The notes: generated from the letters alone by a model not told the origin. 64,000 nucleotides of DNA from Streptomyces sp. P3 (GCF_003032475.1 NZ_CP028369.1:2108001-2172000), one strand, 5' to 3'. Positions 42,092-50,479 are shown, counted from the first letter of the stretch. A program made the numbers and translations.

Positions 42092-43249
42092 TCAGCCGAT
42101 CAGCGGGTCCTCCAGCAGCTCGGCGAGCATCGTCACAGCCTCCCGCTCACTGTCCCCCACCACGTGGGTGTAGACGTCCATGGTCATGCTGATCTGACTG
42201 TGCCGGAGGATCGCCTGAGCGACCTTGGGATGCACCTTCAGGAAGGCCAGCAGGGTGCCGCAGGTGTGCCGGGCGAGCCGGACGGTGATGCGGCGGACGC
42301 CGACCCGCTTCACGAGGCGATCGAAGGTCCGGGAGAAGCCTGTCGGGTCGATCATGCCGCCGTGCTCCGCGGAGAAGATCAGATCGTGCCCGTCCTGCTG
42401 GGCCCAGTGAGCACCGGCGATCTTCCGTTCCAGCTCCTGGAGCTCCCGCCGCTCCTCCAGGACGCGGGCGCAGAACTCAGGCAGCGGGAGCACTGCCTGT
42501 GACGACTCAGTCTTGAGGTCTTTGAGGACCAGGCCGACACCCTTCTCGCGCTGCACCTGCTTGACCGGGGTGAACCGGCCGGCCTCGAAGTCGATGTCCT
42601 GCCAGCGCAGCCCCAGGACCTCACTGCGGCGGAGGCCGAGGACGAGCACCAGGACGCAGGCCGCGTAGAGGCGGTGTGCGCGGACGGAGCGGAGGAACGC
42701 GATCGCCTCCCGGGCATTCCACGCCGTGCCCTTGTCCTTGGAGACCTTGGGCATGTCGACCAGGAGGGCGACGTTGCGCGTCAGCAGTTCCTCACGCATG
42801 GCCCGGTTGAGCGCGTTACGGAGGACGCGGAGCACCTCGAAGCGGGTGGCCGCGCCTACCTTCTCCCGCTTCAGCACGGCCATGAAGGCCCGGAGCTGGG
42901 CCGGGGTGAGCTTGACCAGAGGCTTCTTACCGAGCTGGGGCAGCAGGTACAGCCGCACCTTCGACTCGTACTTGACGTAGGTGTTGTGCTCGCATTCCGG
43001 CTCCACGATGTGCTCAAGCCAGTAGCTCAGCCACTCGCCGAGCGACCAGGAGCGGGACGGCACCGGGACGCCGTTGCGCTCCTGGTCCTGGAGCTTGCCG
43101 AGCTTTTCGTTGGCGTCGTCCCACGTGGCCCCGTAGACGGTCTTCCGGACGCGGTTGCCGTCCGTGTCGGTGACGTACGCACGCCCCATGTACCGGCCGT
43201 CAGCCCGCTTTGAGATCGTGCCCCCGCCGTTGGGCCGCCTCCTGGCCAT
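42092..43249 (-). CDS. int: Tyrosine recombinase (AICE integrase)
   Basis: A 385-residue site-specific recombinase that integrates the element at tRNA-Ile. The SAM-like core-binding domain spans about 65-160. Catalytic residues are Arg207 (LGLRRSEVLGLRW), Arg327 in RLARHTCGTLL, His350 (ILRHSQISMTMDVYTHV) and nucleophile Tyr360. The first position of the usual HxxR box is Arg324 rather than His, a tolerated variant in some families. The ATG overlaps the xis stop. The gene ends 43 bp from attL, the normal AICE position. Confidence 0.95.
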   Translation of the reverse strand: MARRRPNGGGTISKRADGRYMGRAYVTDTDGNRVRKTVYGATWDDANEKLGKLQDQERNGVPVPSRSWSLGEWLSYWLEHIVEPECEHNTYVKYESKVRLYLLPQLGKKPLVKLTPAQLRAFMAVLKREKVGAATRFEVLRVLRNALNRAMREELLTRNVALLVDMPKVSKDKGTAWNAREAIAFLRSVRAHRLYAACVLVLVLGLRRSEVLGLRWQDIDFEAGRFTPVKQVQREKGVGLVLKDLKTESSQAVLPLPEFCARVLEERRELQELERKIAGAHWAQQDGHDLIFSAEHGGMIDPTGFSRTFDRLVKRVGVRRITVRLARHTCGTLLAFLKVHPKVAQAILRHSQISMTMDVYTHVVGDSEREAVTMLAELLEDPLIG

Positions 43250-43437
43250 CAGGCCGCCTCCCCGATCCCCCGGCGGATGAAGTCGCGTACGGCGTCGTCC
43301 GGGATACGGCGGCAGCCGTCGACCTTGATGGAGACCAGGCGGCGAGTGCGGATGAGGTCGTAGACCTTGGTGCGGCCGACCTTGAGCCGGGACATGACCT
43401 CAGGAACGGTGAGCAGTTCAGGGGCGGCGGTGGTCAT
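43249..43437 (-). CDS. xis: Excisionase (helix-turn-helix type)
   Basis: This 62-residue DNA-binding protein has the MerR-like excisionase fold: LLTVPEVMSRLKVGRTKVYDLIRTRRLVSIKV then RRIPDDAVRDFIRR. Its start overlaps the repSA stop by 4 bp and its stop overlaps the int start, so repSA-xis-int are translated as a coupled unit, as in pSAM2. Confidence 0.92.
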   Translation of the reverse strand: MTTAAPELLTVPEVMSRLKVGRTKVYDLIRTRRLVSIKVDGCRRIPDDAVRDFIRRGIGEAA

Positions 43438-44819
43438 GCTGCGGCTCCTTCCGGGGCGGTCTGGTGGTCGGGTCGCCCGTCGCTGCTGAGGCTGGCTGAG
43501 AGCCAGGCTTCGGCGTCGGAGAGGCCGGTGCCGGCGAAGGCCCAGTGGGCGAGGACGTAGGTCGTCTCGGGTCCGGTGTCGGTCGCGTTGGCTGCGGCTT
43601 GTGCGCGTTGCCATTCGGCGCGGGCGTCTCGGAGTGCGCCGAGGGTGGTGGAGTAGCGGCGGGACTTGGTGGAGAAGTGGCCGCGGAAGCCGAGCATGTG
43701 GGCCCAGGCGCGCAGGCGGAGGTCTTCCAGGTCCTTACGTGCGCCGAGCGCCCAGGCGGTTCGGATGAGGCGGCGGGCATGCTCGCTGATGTCGAGCTGG
43801 GCGACTTCGGCGACGAACTTCAGCGGCCGGTCGAGAGCTCCCGTTGCCGTCTCCGCGCCCTTGGTGGCGTACTTGGCGATGTAGGCGGCGACGGCGCGTT
43901 CGGTGAGCTCCTGGCCGTCGTTGAAGTCGGCGGACCGGATGGTGCGGACGTCGAGTTGGCGGCCGAAGGCGAAGGCATGGGTGCGGTTGTCGATGGTCGG
44001 GCCGTCGACGCGGACCTTGGTCGCGGCAGCGTTGATGGCGTCGGTGAGCAGCTCGGCGGTGGCCCAGGCCGGGGGCGGAGTTTCGCCGCCGCCGGGACCG
44101 TCGAGGCGTATGACGGCGTGGAAGTGGACCGCGCCGCGCTTCTGGTACTCGGCGACCTTGGCGAAGGAGACGCGGGCGTGGTCGCGGAGCTCCCGCTGTG
44201 ACAGGCCGGCGCGCTTGCCGACTTCGCGGCGCAGGTACGTCGAGAAGCGCCGCCAGAGGGGACCGGCGTGCGCGTTCCAGAGGACGGCGGCCTCGTAGTC
44301 GTAGGTGCCCGGGTTGAGCGGGGTGCCGAGCGCCTCGTCCTCCTGGTCGTGCCGGACTCCGCAGCGGCAGGGGCGGCCGTCGGTGCGGCGGTTGTGGACC
44401 GGGCCGAAGCCGGGGGCGGTGAAGGTGGCGAAGACGCGGGGGTGGGTGGCGACGTGTTCGGGGGTGCCCTTGCCTCCGCGCAGTCCGGCGGTGATCAGTT
44501 GGAACGTGTCGCGGCGGTAGACCTCGGAGCAGGCCGGGCAGCGGGTTGTGCGGCGGTTGTTGCAGCGGACGAGGAGTTGGCCGGCCGGGAGGTCCGAGGA
44601 GTCGAGGTGGCGGAGGATGCGGCCGATCTCGCCGGTTGTGGTGTCGACGTCGTATTCGGTGCGGTGGCCGTCGAGGCGGATGGGGTGGGTGCAGCCGCCG
44701 AGCCCGGAGAGCTGCCGGAGGATACCGGGCAGGGTGCCGCCGGATGCGAGCTTGCTGAGTTCCGGGAGAGGGGGCGGGGTGGCGCGGGCGAAGATGACGG
44801 TTCTCCTTCTGACGGGCAC
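43434..44819 (-). CDS. repSA: RepSA-type rolling-circle replication initiator
   Basis: A 461-residue initiator. The HUH metal-binding motif is GAVHFHAVIRLDG (His232 and His234). The catalytic region AAYIAKYATKG has Tyr313 and Tyr317, the usual YxxKY arrangement. N-terminal CxxC pairs (TTRCPACSEVY, PCRCG) suggest a zinc-binding region. It nicks the double-strand origin to start replication of the excised circle. Such Rep genes are the defining feature that separates AICEs from ordinary integrative plasmids. Confidence 0.92.
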   Translation of the reverse strand: MPVRRRTVIFARATPPPLPELSKLASGGTLPGILRQLSGLGGCTHPIRLDGHRTEYDVDTTTGEIGRILRHLDSSDLPAGQLLVRCNNRRTTRCPACSEVYRRDTFQLITAGLRGGKGTPEHVATHPRVFATFTAPGFGPVHNRRTDGRPCRCGVRHDQEDEALGTPLNPGTYDYEAAVLWNAHAGPLWRRFSTYLRREVGKRAGLSQRELRDHARVSFAKVAEYQKRGAVHFHAVIRLDGPGGGETPPPAWATAELLTDAINAAATKVRVDGPTIDNRTHAFAFGRQLDVRTIRSADFNDGQELTERAVAAYIAKYATKGAETATGALDRPLKFVAEVAQLDISEHARRLIRTAWALGARKDLEDLRLRAWAHMLGFRGHFSTKSRRYSTTLGALRDARAEWQRAQAAANATDTGPETTYVLAHWAFAGTGLSDAEAWLSASLSSDGRPDHQTAPEGAAA

Positions 44820-44891
44820 TTCAGGAGGGGTGGGCCGCCGGGGCGGCGGATGAGTGGCTGGGTCACGCCGCCCCGGAGGTCTGGCCGCAGA

Positions 44892-45143
44892 TCAGCGGCG
44901 GTGGTGGTCGCGGAGCAGGGAGCGCAGGACCACGGCGGCGACGGCGACCGAGATGGCCGTGACGGCGACGGCGGCCAGGAGCGCGGTGAGGACGACTCCG
45001 CCGACGAGCACGGCCGCCACGGTCTTCTGATCGAGGGAGACCGACGGGAGCGAGCGCCGGACCGGGGCGGGTGCCGGGTCGGTCGGGGTGTGCGTGTGTG
45101 CGGGCGGCGGGGTGGGGTTCTCCGGGTACTTGGGCAGGAACAT
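44892..45143 (-). CDS. Small Spd-type membrane protein
   Basis: An 83-residue protein with a Pro/Thr-rich N-terminus and one or two C-terminal hydrophobic segments (VAAVLVGGVVLTALLAAVAVTAISVAVAAVVL), ending in a basic tail. Position between repSA and the other small spd genes and its layout match the SpdD-like plasmid-spread proteins of Streptomyces, thought to move plasmid between compartments of recipient mycelium. An operator-like motif (45162-45172) lies 19 bp upstream of its start. Confidence 0.7.
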   Translation of the reverse strand: MFLPKYPENPTPPPAHTHTPTDPAPAPVRRSLPSVSLDQKTVAAVLVGGVVLTALLAAVAVTAISVAVAAVVLRSLLRDHHRR

Positions 45144-45161
45144 GACCGGGATCTCCTGTCT

Positions 45162-45172
45162 ACTCGTCTAGA
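45162..45172. promoter_or_regulatory. Putative KorSA-like operator upstream of the rep region
   Basis: ACTCGTCTAGA shares its core with 48046-48056, 48122-48137 and 49006-49016. It overlaps the stop codon of the upstream small gene and could control the genes from 45143 down to int. Confidence 0.6.
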
Positions 45173-45362
45173 TGTGTTGGCCGTTTATGACGGTCACGCC
45201 AGAGCGCGTGCCGGACTCGATGGCGGGGGCGAGGAAGGTGTGCGAGAGCCAGAAGCCGAAGAGGGCGATCAGGACGACGATCCAGGTCCGGACGCCGAGG
45301 TACTTGACCGCCGCCCAGGCGAAGAAGCCGAGGACGACGACGAGCGGGAGGTTGAGGGTCAC
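45168..45362 (-). CDS. Small Spd-type membrane protein
   Basis: A 64-residue protein with two hydrophobic segments (LPLVVVLGFFAWAAVKYL and WIVVLIALFGFWLSHTF). It has the SpdC-like size, position and topology, so a role in intramycelial plasmid spread is inferred. The GTG start has AAAGGA upstream. Confidence 0.7.
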   Translation of the reverse strand: MTLNLPLVVVLGFFAWAAVKYLGVRTWIVVLIALFGFWLSHTFLAPAIESGTRSGVTVINGQHI

Positions 45363-45377
45363 GGGGTGCGGGTCCTT

Positions 45378-45569
45378 TCAGCGGACGGGGCAGCGGTGGG
45401 TGCGGGCGGCCAACTCGGCGGCGGCGCGGCTGTCGTAGTCGGCGGAGAAGTTGCAGCGGGGGGCGGTGCAGGCGGCAGTGTGCTTCTCACGGCCCCGGTG
45501 GTCGTAGGCGGTACCGACCTGCACGGGGCCGATGCGGGTGACGTTGCGGAAGCGGCGGTTCGCGGACAT
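45378..45569 (-). CDS. Small mobile-element transfer protein (SpdA-like)
   Basis: A 63-residue basic protein with CTAPRCNFSADY and a C-terminal HRCP, giving three cysteines and a histidine that could bind zinc. It matches the small "mobile element transfer protein" family of Streptomyces plasmids. ATG follows GAGAGGAAG. Function is inferred from position in the spd cluster. Confidence 0.7.
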   Translation of the reverse strand: MSANRRFRNVTRIGPVQVGTAYDHRGREKHTAACTAPRCNFSADYDSRAAAELAARTHRCPVR

Positions 45570-45580
45570 CGGGCTTCCTC

Positions 45581-46210
45581 TCAGAGGTGGGCGGCGATGG
45601 CGTCGGCCATGGGCGCCGGGACGCCGAGGCGGGCGCGCAGGGTCGGGGTGTCGATCGGGGCACCAGTGCGGGTGTGGTGCTCGGCGGCGACCTTGCGGGC
45701 GTGGTCGATTAGGGCGGCCGGGACCGGGACGGCGGGTTGTTCCGGTGATGCCTCGATGGCAGGTCGGTCGGGCGGATCGGGTGTGGGTTCAGGCCGTTCG
45801 GGTTCGTCCTCCTGGTCCTCGGTCGTCTCCACGGCCGCAGTCGTCTTTGTGGGCGAGTGTGCGAGGAGGGTGCCGCCGAGGAAGGCGACGGCGGGCCAGC
45901 CCGCGACGAGGATGCGCAGCCAGGCCGGGACGTCGCCGAGGTCGAGGAGGCCGGCCGTGGCGACGTTCGCGCCGAGGGAGGCGGCGAGCGCGATGACGAA
46001 CCAGCACCAGGCCGCACCCTTGGACGACCCGGAGCGCAGTCGACGCCAGGCGGCGACGAGCAGCAGGTCTACGGAGACGGGGTAGGCCCAGGCTTTCCAG
46101 CCGTCCTGTCCGGCCGCCACGGCGACGTCGTGAATGTGGGCGAAGGACAGCGCGGCAGCGATGAGCGCTTGTACGAGCACCGCGTCTACCCGGGCCAGTT
46201 GGGCGCGCAT
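45581..46210 (-). CDS. spdB: DUF2637 membrane protein, SpdB-like
   Basis: A 209-residue protein. Four hydrophobic segments occupy the first 125 residues (VQALIAAALSFAHIHDVAVAAG; AYPVSVDLLLVAAW; WFVIALAASLGANVATAGLL; ILVAGWPAVAFLGGTLLA), followed by an acidic Glu/Pro linker and a C-terminal helical part. This is the DUF2637/SpdB architecture. SpdB proteins work with TraB in plasmid transfer and pock spreading. It lies just downstream of traB. Confidence 0.85.
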   Translation of the reverse strand: MRAQLARVDAVLVQALIAAALSFAHIHDVAVAAGQDGWKAWAYPVSVDLLLVAAWRRLRSGSSKGAAWCWFVIALAASLGANVATAGLLDLGDVPAWLRILVAGWPAVAFLGGTLLAHSPTKTTAAVETTEDQEDEPERPEPTPDPPDRPAIEASPEQPAVPVPAALIDHARKVAAEHHTRTGAPIDTPTLRARLGVPAPMADAIAAHL

Positions 46211-46293
46211 GAGGGCGTCTCCTTCCGGGTTCAGGCATGGGAGGGGTAGGGACGTGGCGCGAGGCGGTCACGCCGACCGGGGTGGGAGTGGGC

Positions 46294-47673
46294 TCAGTCC
46301 GTGATGGGGCGCGGCTGGACGACAGGCCCCGGTTGTTCGACGGGCGGCGATACGGGCACGTAGGGCCGGAAGGGCTTCAGCGCGGGCAGGTCCGGCACCA
46401 GGTGGGCTGTCTCCCGGCAGGCGTCGGCGGCGTCGCCGAGGGAGAGATACGGGGTGCGGATGCGGGACCAGCCGCCGGAGGTGTCGCCCGCGACGGCGAG
46501 GCCGGGGCGTTCTGCGGGGATGGCGCAGGCGGCGAGGACCGCTTCCGGCGCGATGTCGCCCAGGGCCATCTTCGCGGAGGCTTCATCGTTCACGCGGTGG
46601 CAGACTCGGCCGGTGAGCTGGGCCCGGAGCATGGTCGCGCCCTTGCCGAGTTCGGCCCCGAAGCGCTGCCCGCAGACTTCGAGGTAGATGCCGGCCGCGC
46701 GGCCGAGCTGGGCGAGGCGGATGAGCTGGGTGACCATCTCGTCGCGCCGTTCTTCGTCCTTGCGGGTGGCGGTCAGGAAGAGTTCGGCCACCTCGTCGAC
46801 GAACAGGACGACGGGCACGGGCCGTTCGCTCTCGGGCAGGCCCCAGATGTCCGAGGTGATCTCTTCCTCAGGGGTGCTGGGAGCGATGCCCTGCCGGGCT
46901 TTGATCAGGTCGTATCGGTCCTCCATTTCCTTGACCAGGACAGGCAGGAGCTCTGCGGCCTCGTCCGGGTCGGTGGCGAGCGCCGACAGGCGCGCGGCGA
47001 ACGGGGCCAGCTCGACGCCCCGTTTGCAGTCGATGCCGACCAGTGCGACGTTCTGCGGGGCGAGTCCGGAGACGAGATGGCGCAGGTACATGGACTTGCC
47101 CGACAGCGTCGCGCCGAGGGTCAGTTGGTGGGGGACGGCCCGGTAGTCGCGTACGAAGGGCATGGCGTCTTCCCTCAGCGCGACCGGCACCGTGATGAAC
47201 CCGCCGTCGATCTTGCGAGGCATCCGCACCTTGCGCAGGACGTCGAAGCCGACCAGCCGCAGTTCGACGACGCCCGGCTTGACGGTGGTGACGTAGACGG
47301 CGTGGACGCCCCAGGCGTGCCGCAGCCGTTCGGCCGAGGCTGCGACGTCGGCAGGTTCTTGCCCCGGCGCGAGGCGGAGGCGGAGCCGTAAGCCGGTCGA
47401 GGTGGGCCGGATGATGCCCCGGCGGGGCGGGACGGGCCGCACCTCCCGCCGGGTGGTGGCCTTGACGGCGAGGATGCGCAGCCGGGACGGGGCGACGGTC
47501 AGGCCACAGGCTTCCATGACCGAGGCGTACGAGCTGAGCAGCCGGACAGTGGATATCGGCCCGCCGACGGCGGACCAGTACAGGGCCGGGTGGTTGGCCC
47601 GGGTGTAGGCGGCCCCACCGCCGAGCGCGGCGACAGGACCACCCACCTCCAGAAGTGTCGCGAGATCGGTCAT
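46294..47673 (-). CDS. traB: FtsK/SpoIIIE-type DNA translocase TraB (conjugative transfer)
   Basis: A 459-residue ATPase that pumps double-stranded DNA into the recipient hypha, the single-protein conjugation of Streptomyces. Walker A is GATLSGKS (residues 187-194) and Walker B PVVLFVDE (287-294). A hydrophobic N-terminal stretch may contact membrane. The C-terminus is Pro-rich. In TraB proteins a winged helix binds 8-bp TRS repeats in a clt locus; that clt is not identified here. ATG 47673 shares one base with the upstream gene's stop. Confidence 0.92.
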   Translation of the reverse strand: MTDLATLLEVGGPVAALGGGAAYTRANHPALYWSAVGGPISTVRLLSSYASVMEACGLTVAPSRLRILAVKATTRREVRPVPPRRGIIRPTSTGLRLRLRLAPGQEPADVAASAERLRHAWGVHAVYVTTVKPGVVELRLVGFDVLRKVRMPRKIDGGFITVPVALREDAMPFVRDYRAVPHQLTLGATLSGKSMYLRHLVSGLAPQNVALVGIDCKRGVELAPFAARLSALATDPDEAAELLPVLVKEMEDRYDLIKARQGIAPSTPEEEITSDIWGLPESERPVPVVLFVDEVAELFLTATRKDEERRDEMVTQLIRLAQLGRAAGIYLEVCGQRFGAELGKGATMLRAQLTGRVCHRVNDEASAKMALGDIAPEAVLAACAIPAERPGLAVAGDTSGGWSRIRTPYLSLGDAADACRETAHLVPDLPALKPFRPYVPVSPPVEQPGPVVQPRPITD

Positions 47674-48029
47674 CAGGCCGTGGCCCCCATGGCGGCCGGG
47701 AAGGCGGCCGGGGTGACGGCGGCGGCGCGGAAGGCGATGCCGTGACGCTGCTGCCCGTTGAACACTGACTCCCACGGCCGGGCGACGAGCCCCGGCAGCG
47801 AGACCGGCGCACCGAGGTTCAGCCCCTCCGAGACACCGCCCTCCGGGACGGTGACCTTGATCAGCGAGGACTCCCCGTCCTCGATGTAGACGACGCCCAT
47901 GGTCATCAGCGCCTCGCCGCTGACGGCGTCCTTGGCGATCTCGCCCGTCTGTCGGTCGCGGACCTTCGGCTCGGGAGCCTCCGTCAGGAGGATCGTCGCG
48001 GCAGAGGTCTCGACACGGATGGTACGCAC
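47673..48029 (-). CDS. Conserved AICE hypothetical protein upstream of traB
   Basis: A 118-residue soluble protein of unknown function, predicted mainly beta: VRTIRVETSAATILL, then EALMTMGVVYIEDGESSLIKVTVPEGG. Small proteins of this kind sit just before traB in pSAM2-like elements. GTG 48029 follows TAGGAACG. Its stop overlaps traB (TGATG), so translation is coupled. Two operator-like motifs lie just upstream, suggesting this is the first gene of the tra-spd unit. Confidence 0.75.
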   Translation of the reverse strand: MRTIRVETSAATILLTEAPEPKVRDRQTGEIAKDAVSGEALMTMGVVYIEDGESSLIKVTVPEGGVSEGLNLGAPVSLPGLVARPWESVFNGQQRHGIAFRAAAVTPAAFPAAMGATA

Positions 48030-48045
48030 AGTTGCGTTCCTATCT

Positions 48046-48056
48046 ACTCGTCTATA
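48046..48056. promoter_or_regulatory. Putative KorSA-like operator at the tra promoter
   Basis: ACTCGTCTATA. On the minus strand it reads TATAGACGAGT, so a TATAGA -10-like hexamer lies inside the motif, 17 bp before the GTG. Binding here would block transcription of the tra genes. Confidence 0.6.
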
Positions 48057-48121
48057 CAAGATGCGATCTGCGAACCCGATTTCCCGGGCTCACGACGATC
48101 ACTCTGACACACAACTTGCCC

Positions 48122-48137
48122 ACTCGTCTATACGAGT
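48122..48137. promoter_or_regulatory. Palindromic KorSA-like operator
   Basis: ACTCGT-CTAT-ACGAGT is an inverted repeat of 6-bp arms, the most symmetric copy of the motif. It lies between the korSA-like stop and the tra unit. Confidence 0.65.
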
Positions 48138-48197
48138 AAGCGTGTTGGGGTGTACGAGTCGAGGAGGCACCCCCGCGCACCACCGCCCCTCACCCGC

Positions 48198-48986
48198 TCA
48201 CGTGGCCGGGAGCTGGTACGACAGGACGTAGGCGTCCGCCGCCATGACCGTGTCACAGACCTCTACGGGCCGCTTCTCGGTGTCGAAGGCGGTCCGGATC
48301 AGGTGGATCACGGGTACGCCGGCCGCCAGTCGCAGAGTGCGCACCTCGTCCGGCGAGGGCATCCGCGCGCGGATCTCCTCCTCGAAGTGGTCGAGGCGGT
48401 GACCCAGCTCTTCGAGACGGGCGTAGATGCCGCCGGGGCCGGGGTTCGGTTCGGCGATCTGCGTGCCGCGGGCGATGTCGAGCGGCAGGTAGGAGGTGGC
48501 GAACTCGACCGGCCGACCGTCGAGGAGGTAGCGGCGCCGACGTGCGAGAACCCGCCGCACGGAACCGAGCCGCGTGGAGATGTCCTGACTGGCCTTCTCC
48601 TCCTTCACCTCGAGGCTGTCGACCTGGGGGTGACTGCCGACGGTGTCCGCCTCGACGATGAACGCGGACTTCCCCTGCTCACGGTGACGACGGGCGAAGC
48701 GGTCGGAGGCGAGACGCCGTACGGGCGGACGTGGCCGGACGAAGACGCCCTTGCCATGCTCGGCGTGGACCAGGCCTTCCCCCTGGAGGATGGAGAAGGA
48801 GTTCCTGACCGTCATGCGGGATACCCCGTAGTGGTCGACGAGCTCAGCTTCCGAGGGGAGTTTCTCGCCTTCCCGGAATCGCCCACGGTCGATGGCGTCA
48901 CGCAGCTGGTCGGCGATCTGTCGGAAGACCGCACGATCACTCGTGGGGTCGAGATCACCGAGCAGGCCCGAGGAAAGAGGGCTCAC
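48198..48986 (-). CDS. korSA: GntR/UTRA family repressor, KorSA-like
   Basis: A 262-residue regulator. The N-terminal winged helix is IADQLRDAIDRGRFREGEKLPSEAELVDHYGVSRMTVRNSFSILQGEGLV. The C-terminal UTRA effector domain spans about 95-255. In pSAM2, KorSA represses its own gene and the activator gene pra. Here the repeated ACTCGTCTA motif upstream of this gene, of the tra unit and of the rep region suggests a broader regulon. The effector is unknown. Confidence 0.85.
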   Translation of the reverse strand: MSPLSSGLLGDLDPTSDRAVFRQIADQLRDAIDRGRFREGEKLPSEAELVDHYGVSRMTVRNSFSILQGEGLVHAEHGKGVFVRPRPPVRRLASDRFARRHREQGKSAFIVEADTVGSHPQVDSLEVKEEKASQDISTRLGSVRRVLARRRRYLLDGRPVEFATSYLPLDIARGTQIAEPNPGPGGIYARLEELGHRLDHFEEEIRARMPSPDEVRTLRLAAGVPVIHLIRTAFDTEKRPVEVCDTVMAADAYVLSYQLPAT

Positions 48987-49005
48987 GTGTGTACTCCTTT
49001 AGGTA

Positions 49006-49016
49006 TCTAGACGAGT
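49006..49016. promoter_or_regulatory. Putative KorSA-like operator between korSA and the Nudix gene
   Basis: TCTAGACGAGT (inverse of ACTCGTCTAGA) lies 20 bp upstream of the repressor start and 57 bp upstream of the Nudix start, in their shared divergent region. A second half-like GCGAGTGC follows. Confidence 0.6.
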
Positions 49017-49072
49017 GGGCGAGTGCTTGTTGCTACGGTGGAGAGCCTAGCCATCCGAGAGGGCCGAGGAAC

Positions 49073-49504
49073 GTGAGCACAGAACGCCCGCACTCCGTCA
49101 GCGTGGCCGGGGTCGTCGTCGACGCCCAGGGCCGGGCCCTCCTGATCCAGCGCCGCGACAACGGTCACTGGGAACCGCCGGGCGGCATCCTCGAACGCGA
49201 GGAGACCGTTCCTGAAGCCCTTCAGCGCGAGGTCCTCGAAGAGACCGGCATCAAGATCGCGCTTCCCGCGACCCTCACCGGCATCTACAAGAACATGACG
49301 GGCCTGATCGTCTCGCTGGTCTTCCGCTGCGAGGCGGCCGACGGCACGCCGACCACCGGCGACGAGACCCGCGCTCTGCGTTGGGTCACCCGTGAAGAAG
49401 TCTCCGAGCTCGCCGACGAGGCGTACGCGATCCGCGTCATAGACGCTCTGGACGCGGCGTCCCCGCCGGCCATCCGCGCCCACGACGGCGTGAAACTCGT
49501 CTAG
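49073..49504 (+). CDS. Nudix hydrolase
   Basis: A 143-residue hydrolase of nucleoside diphosphates linked to another moiety. The Nudix box is GGILEREETVPEALQREVLEETGI, matching GX5EX7REUXEEXGU fully. GTG 49073 follows GAGGA. Nudix genes recur in AICEs, where they have been proposed to set element activity through a signalling nucleotide; this is unproven. It is divergent from the repressor and shares its operator region. Confidence 0.9.
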   Translation: MSTERPHSVSVAGVVVDAQGRALLIQRRDNGHWEPPGGILEREETVPEALQREVLEETGIKIALPATLTGIYKNMTGLIVSLVFRCEAADGTPTTGDETRALRWVTREEVSELADEAYAIRVIDALDAASPPAIRAHDGVKLV

Positions 49505-49550
49505 CCCGAACCCGCTGCACATGGCGGCCTACCTGCATAAAGGAACTTGT

Positions 49551-49979
49551 ATGCACGAGTATACGAGTACTCCCCGGGTCTGGGGACTGTCTTGCCCAGG
49601 ATTCCCGGAAGAGGTCAGCCGGGCCCGCCGCTGGACGCGCGATGTCCTGCGTGGCTCCCCTTTTGCCGAGGACGCCGAGCTGATCGTGAGCGAGCTGAGC
49701 GCGAACGCGATCCTCCACACCGCCAGCGGCTCGGAGTCCGGCAGCTTCCACCTGGCCGTAGCCGTCTCGACGCAGGTGGTCGCGGTATCGGTGACGGACG
49801 ACGGAGGCACGGGCACGGCCCCCAAGGTCGAGCACCAGGACCAGGACGCCGAACACGGTCGAGGACTCGGGATGGTCAGCGCGATCGCCCACCGGGTCGT
49901 CGTCCACGACAGCGGCGGCGGTCACACGATCACGGCGGAGCTCTTCACGAACGTACGCCGAGGAGGACACCCGTGCTGA
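49551..49979 (+). CDS. RsbW-like HATPase domain protein
   Basis: A 142-residue GHKL ATPase-fold protein. The N-box is LIVSELSANAILHTAS and the G1/G2 boxes are VSVTDDGG and HGRGLGMVSAIAHR. It resembles the anti-sigma-factor kinases that abound in Streptomyces. ATG 49551 follows AAAGGAAC. The start region overlaps a partial operator motif (ACGAGT repeats at 49555-49568). Partner sigma factor or anti-anti-sigma factor is not encoded in the element, so it may act on a host system. Confidence 0.85.
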   Translation: MHEYTSTPRVWGLSCPGFPEEVSRARRWTRDVLRGSPFAEDAELIVSELSANAILHTASGSESGSFHLAVAVSTQVVAVSVTDDGGTGTAPKVEHQDQDAEHGRGLGMVSAIAHRVVVHDSGGGHTITAELFTNVRRGGHPC

Positions 49980-50365
49980 AGGCGATGACCAGGCCCGGCT
50001 TCTGGTGCGAGTGCTGGACGCAACGGCTGGACGGACGACGCCCGCCGGCGCTCTTCGGATCCTTCGACGCGTACTCGGCGGTCGAGGCGAACAACTGGGT
50101 GGCGACGATCCTGCGCACCATCTCGCCGGCCCTCGATACGGCCGCTTCTCAGGAGGCGTGGACGCGACTCCAGGACGACCGCATCGACACGAGGCGAGCC
50201 CTCTTGCGCCGGGAGCCCTGGACGGTGTCCATCACGCACGTCAGCACACGCATCACGTGGACGGTTCGACCAGCGCTCTTCCTGCCGATGGCACACCGTC
50301 GGATCAGGGAACTTCCCTCGTGCGCGTACGACTTCAAGCCTCACAGCCCCCGAGTGGCCAACTGA
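49973..50365 (+). CDS. Unknown AICE protein
   Basis: A 130-residue protein that begins MLKAMTRPGFWCECWTQ and continues with FGSFDAYSAVEANNWVATILRTI. It starts at GTG 49973 with a near-perfect AGGAGG site and overlaps the preceding ATPase gene by 7 bp, so it is very likely expressed with it. No family was recognised. Trp/Cys-rich N-terminus and an Arg-rich centre are the only notable features. Confidence 0.65.
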   Translation: MLKAMTRPGFWCECWTQRLDGRRPPALFGSFDAYSAVEANNWVATILRTISPALDTAASQEAWTRLQDDRIDTRRALLRREPWTVSITHVSTRITWTVRPALFLPMAHRRIRELPSCAYDFKPHSPRVAN

Positions 50366-50420
50366 GTTACAACTTTCTCTACTGGTTCAAGGCGGCTCGC
50401 TCCGCTCCCCGCGCGCGGCC

Positions 50421-50479
50421 CGGACCCCGGCCGGGCCTGCGCTCCTGCCTTCGTCCCGCTCCAGCCCGGCCGGGGTCCG
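50421..50479. repeat. Inverted repeat, 15-bp perfect arms
   Basis: CGGACCCCGGCCGGG (50421-50435) and CCCGGCCGGGGTCCG (50465-50479) flank a 29-nt loop. Confidence 0.85.
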
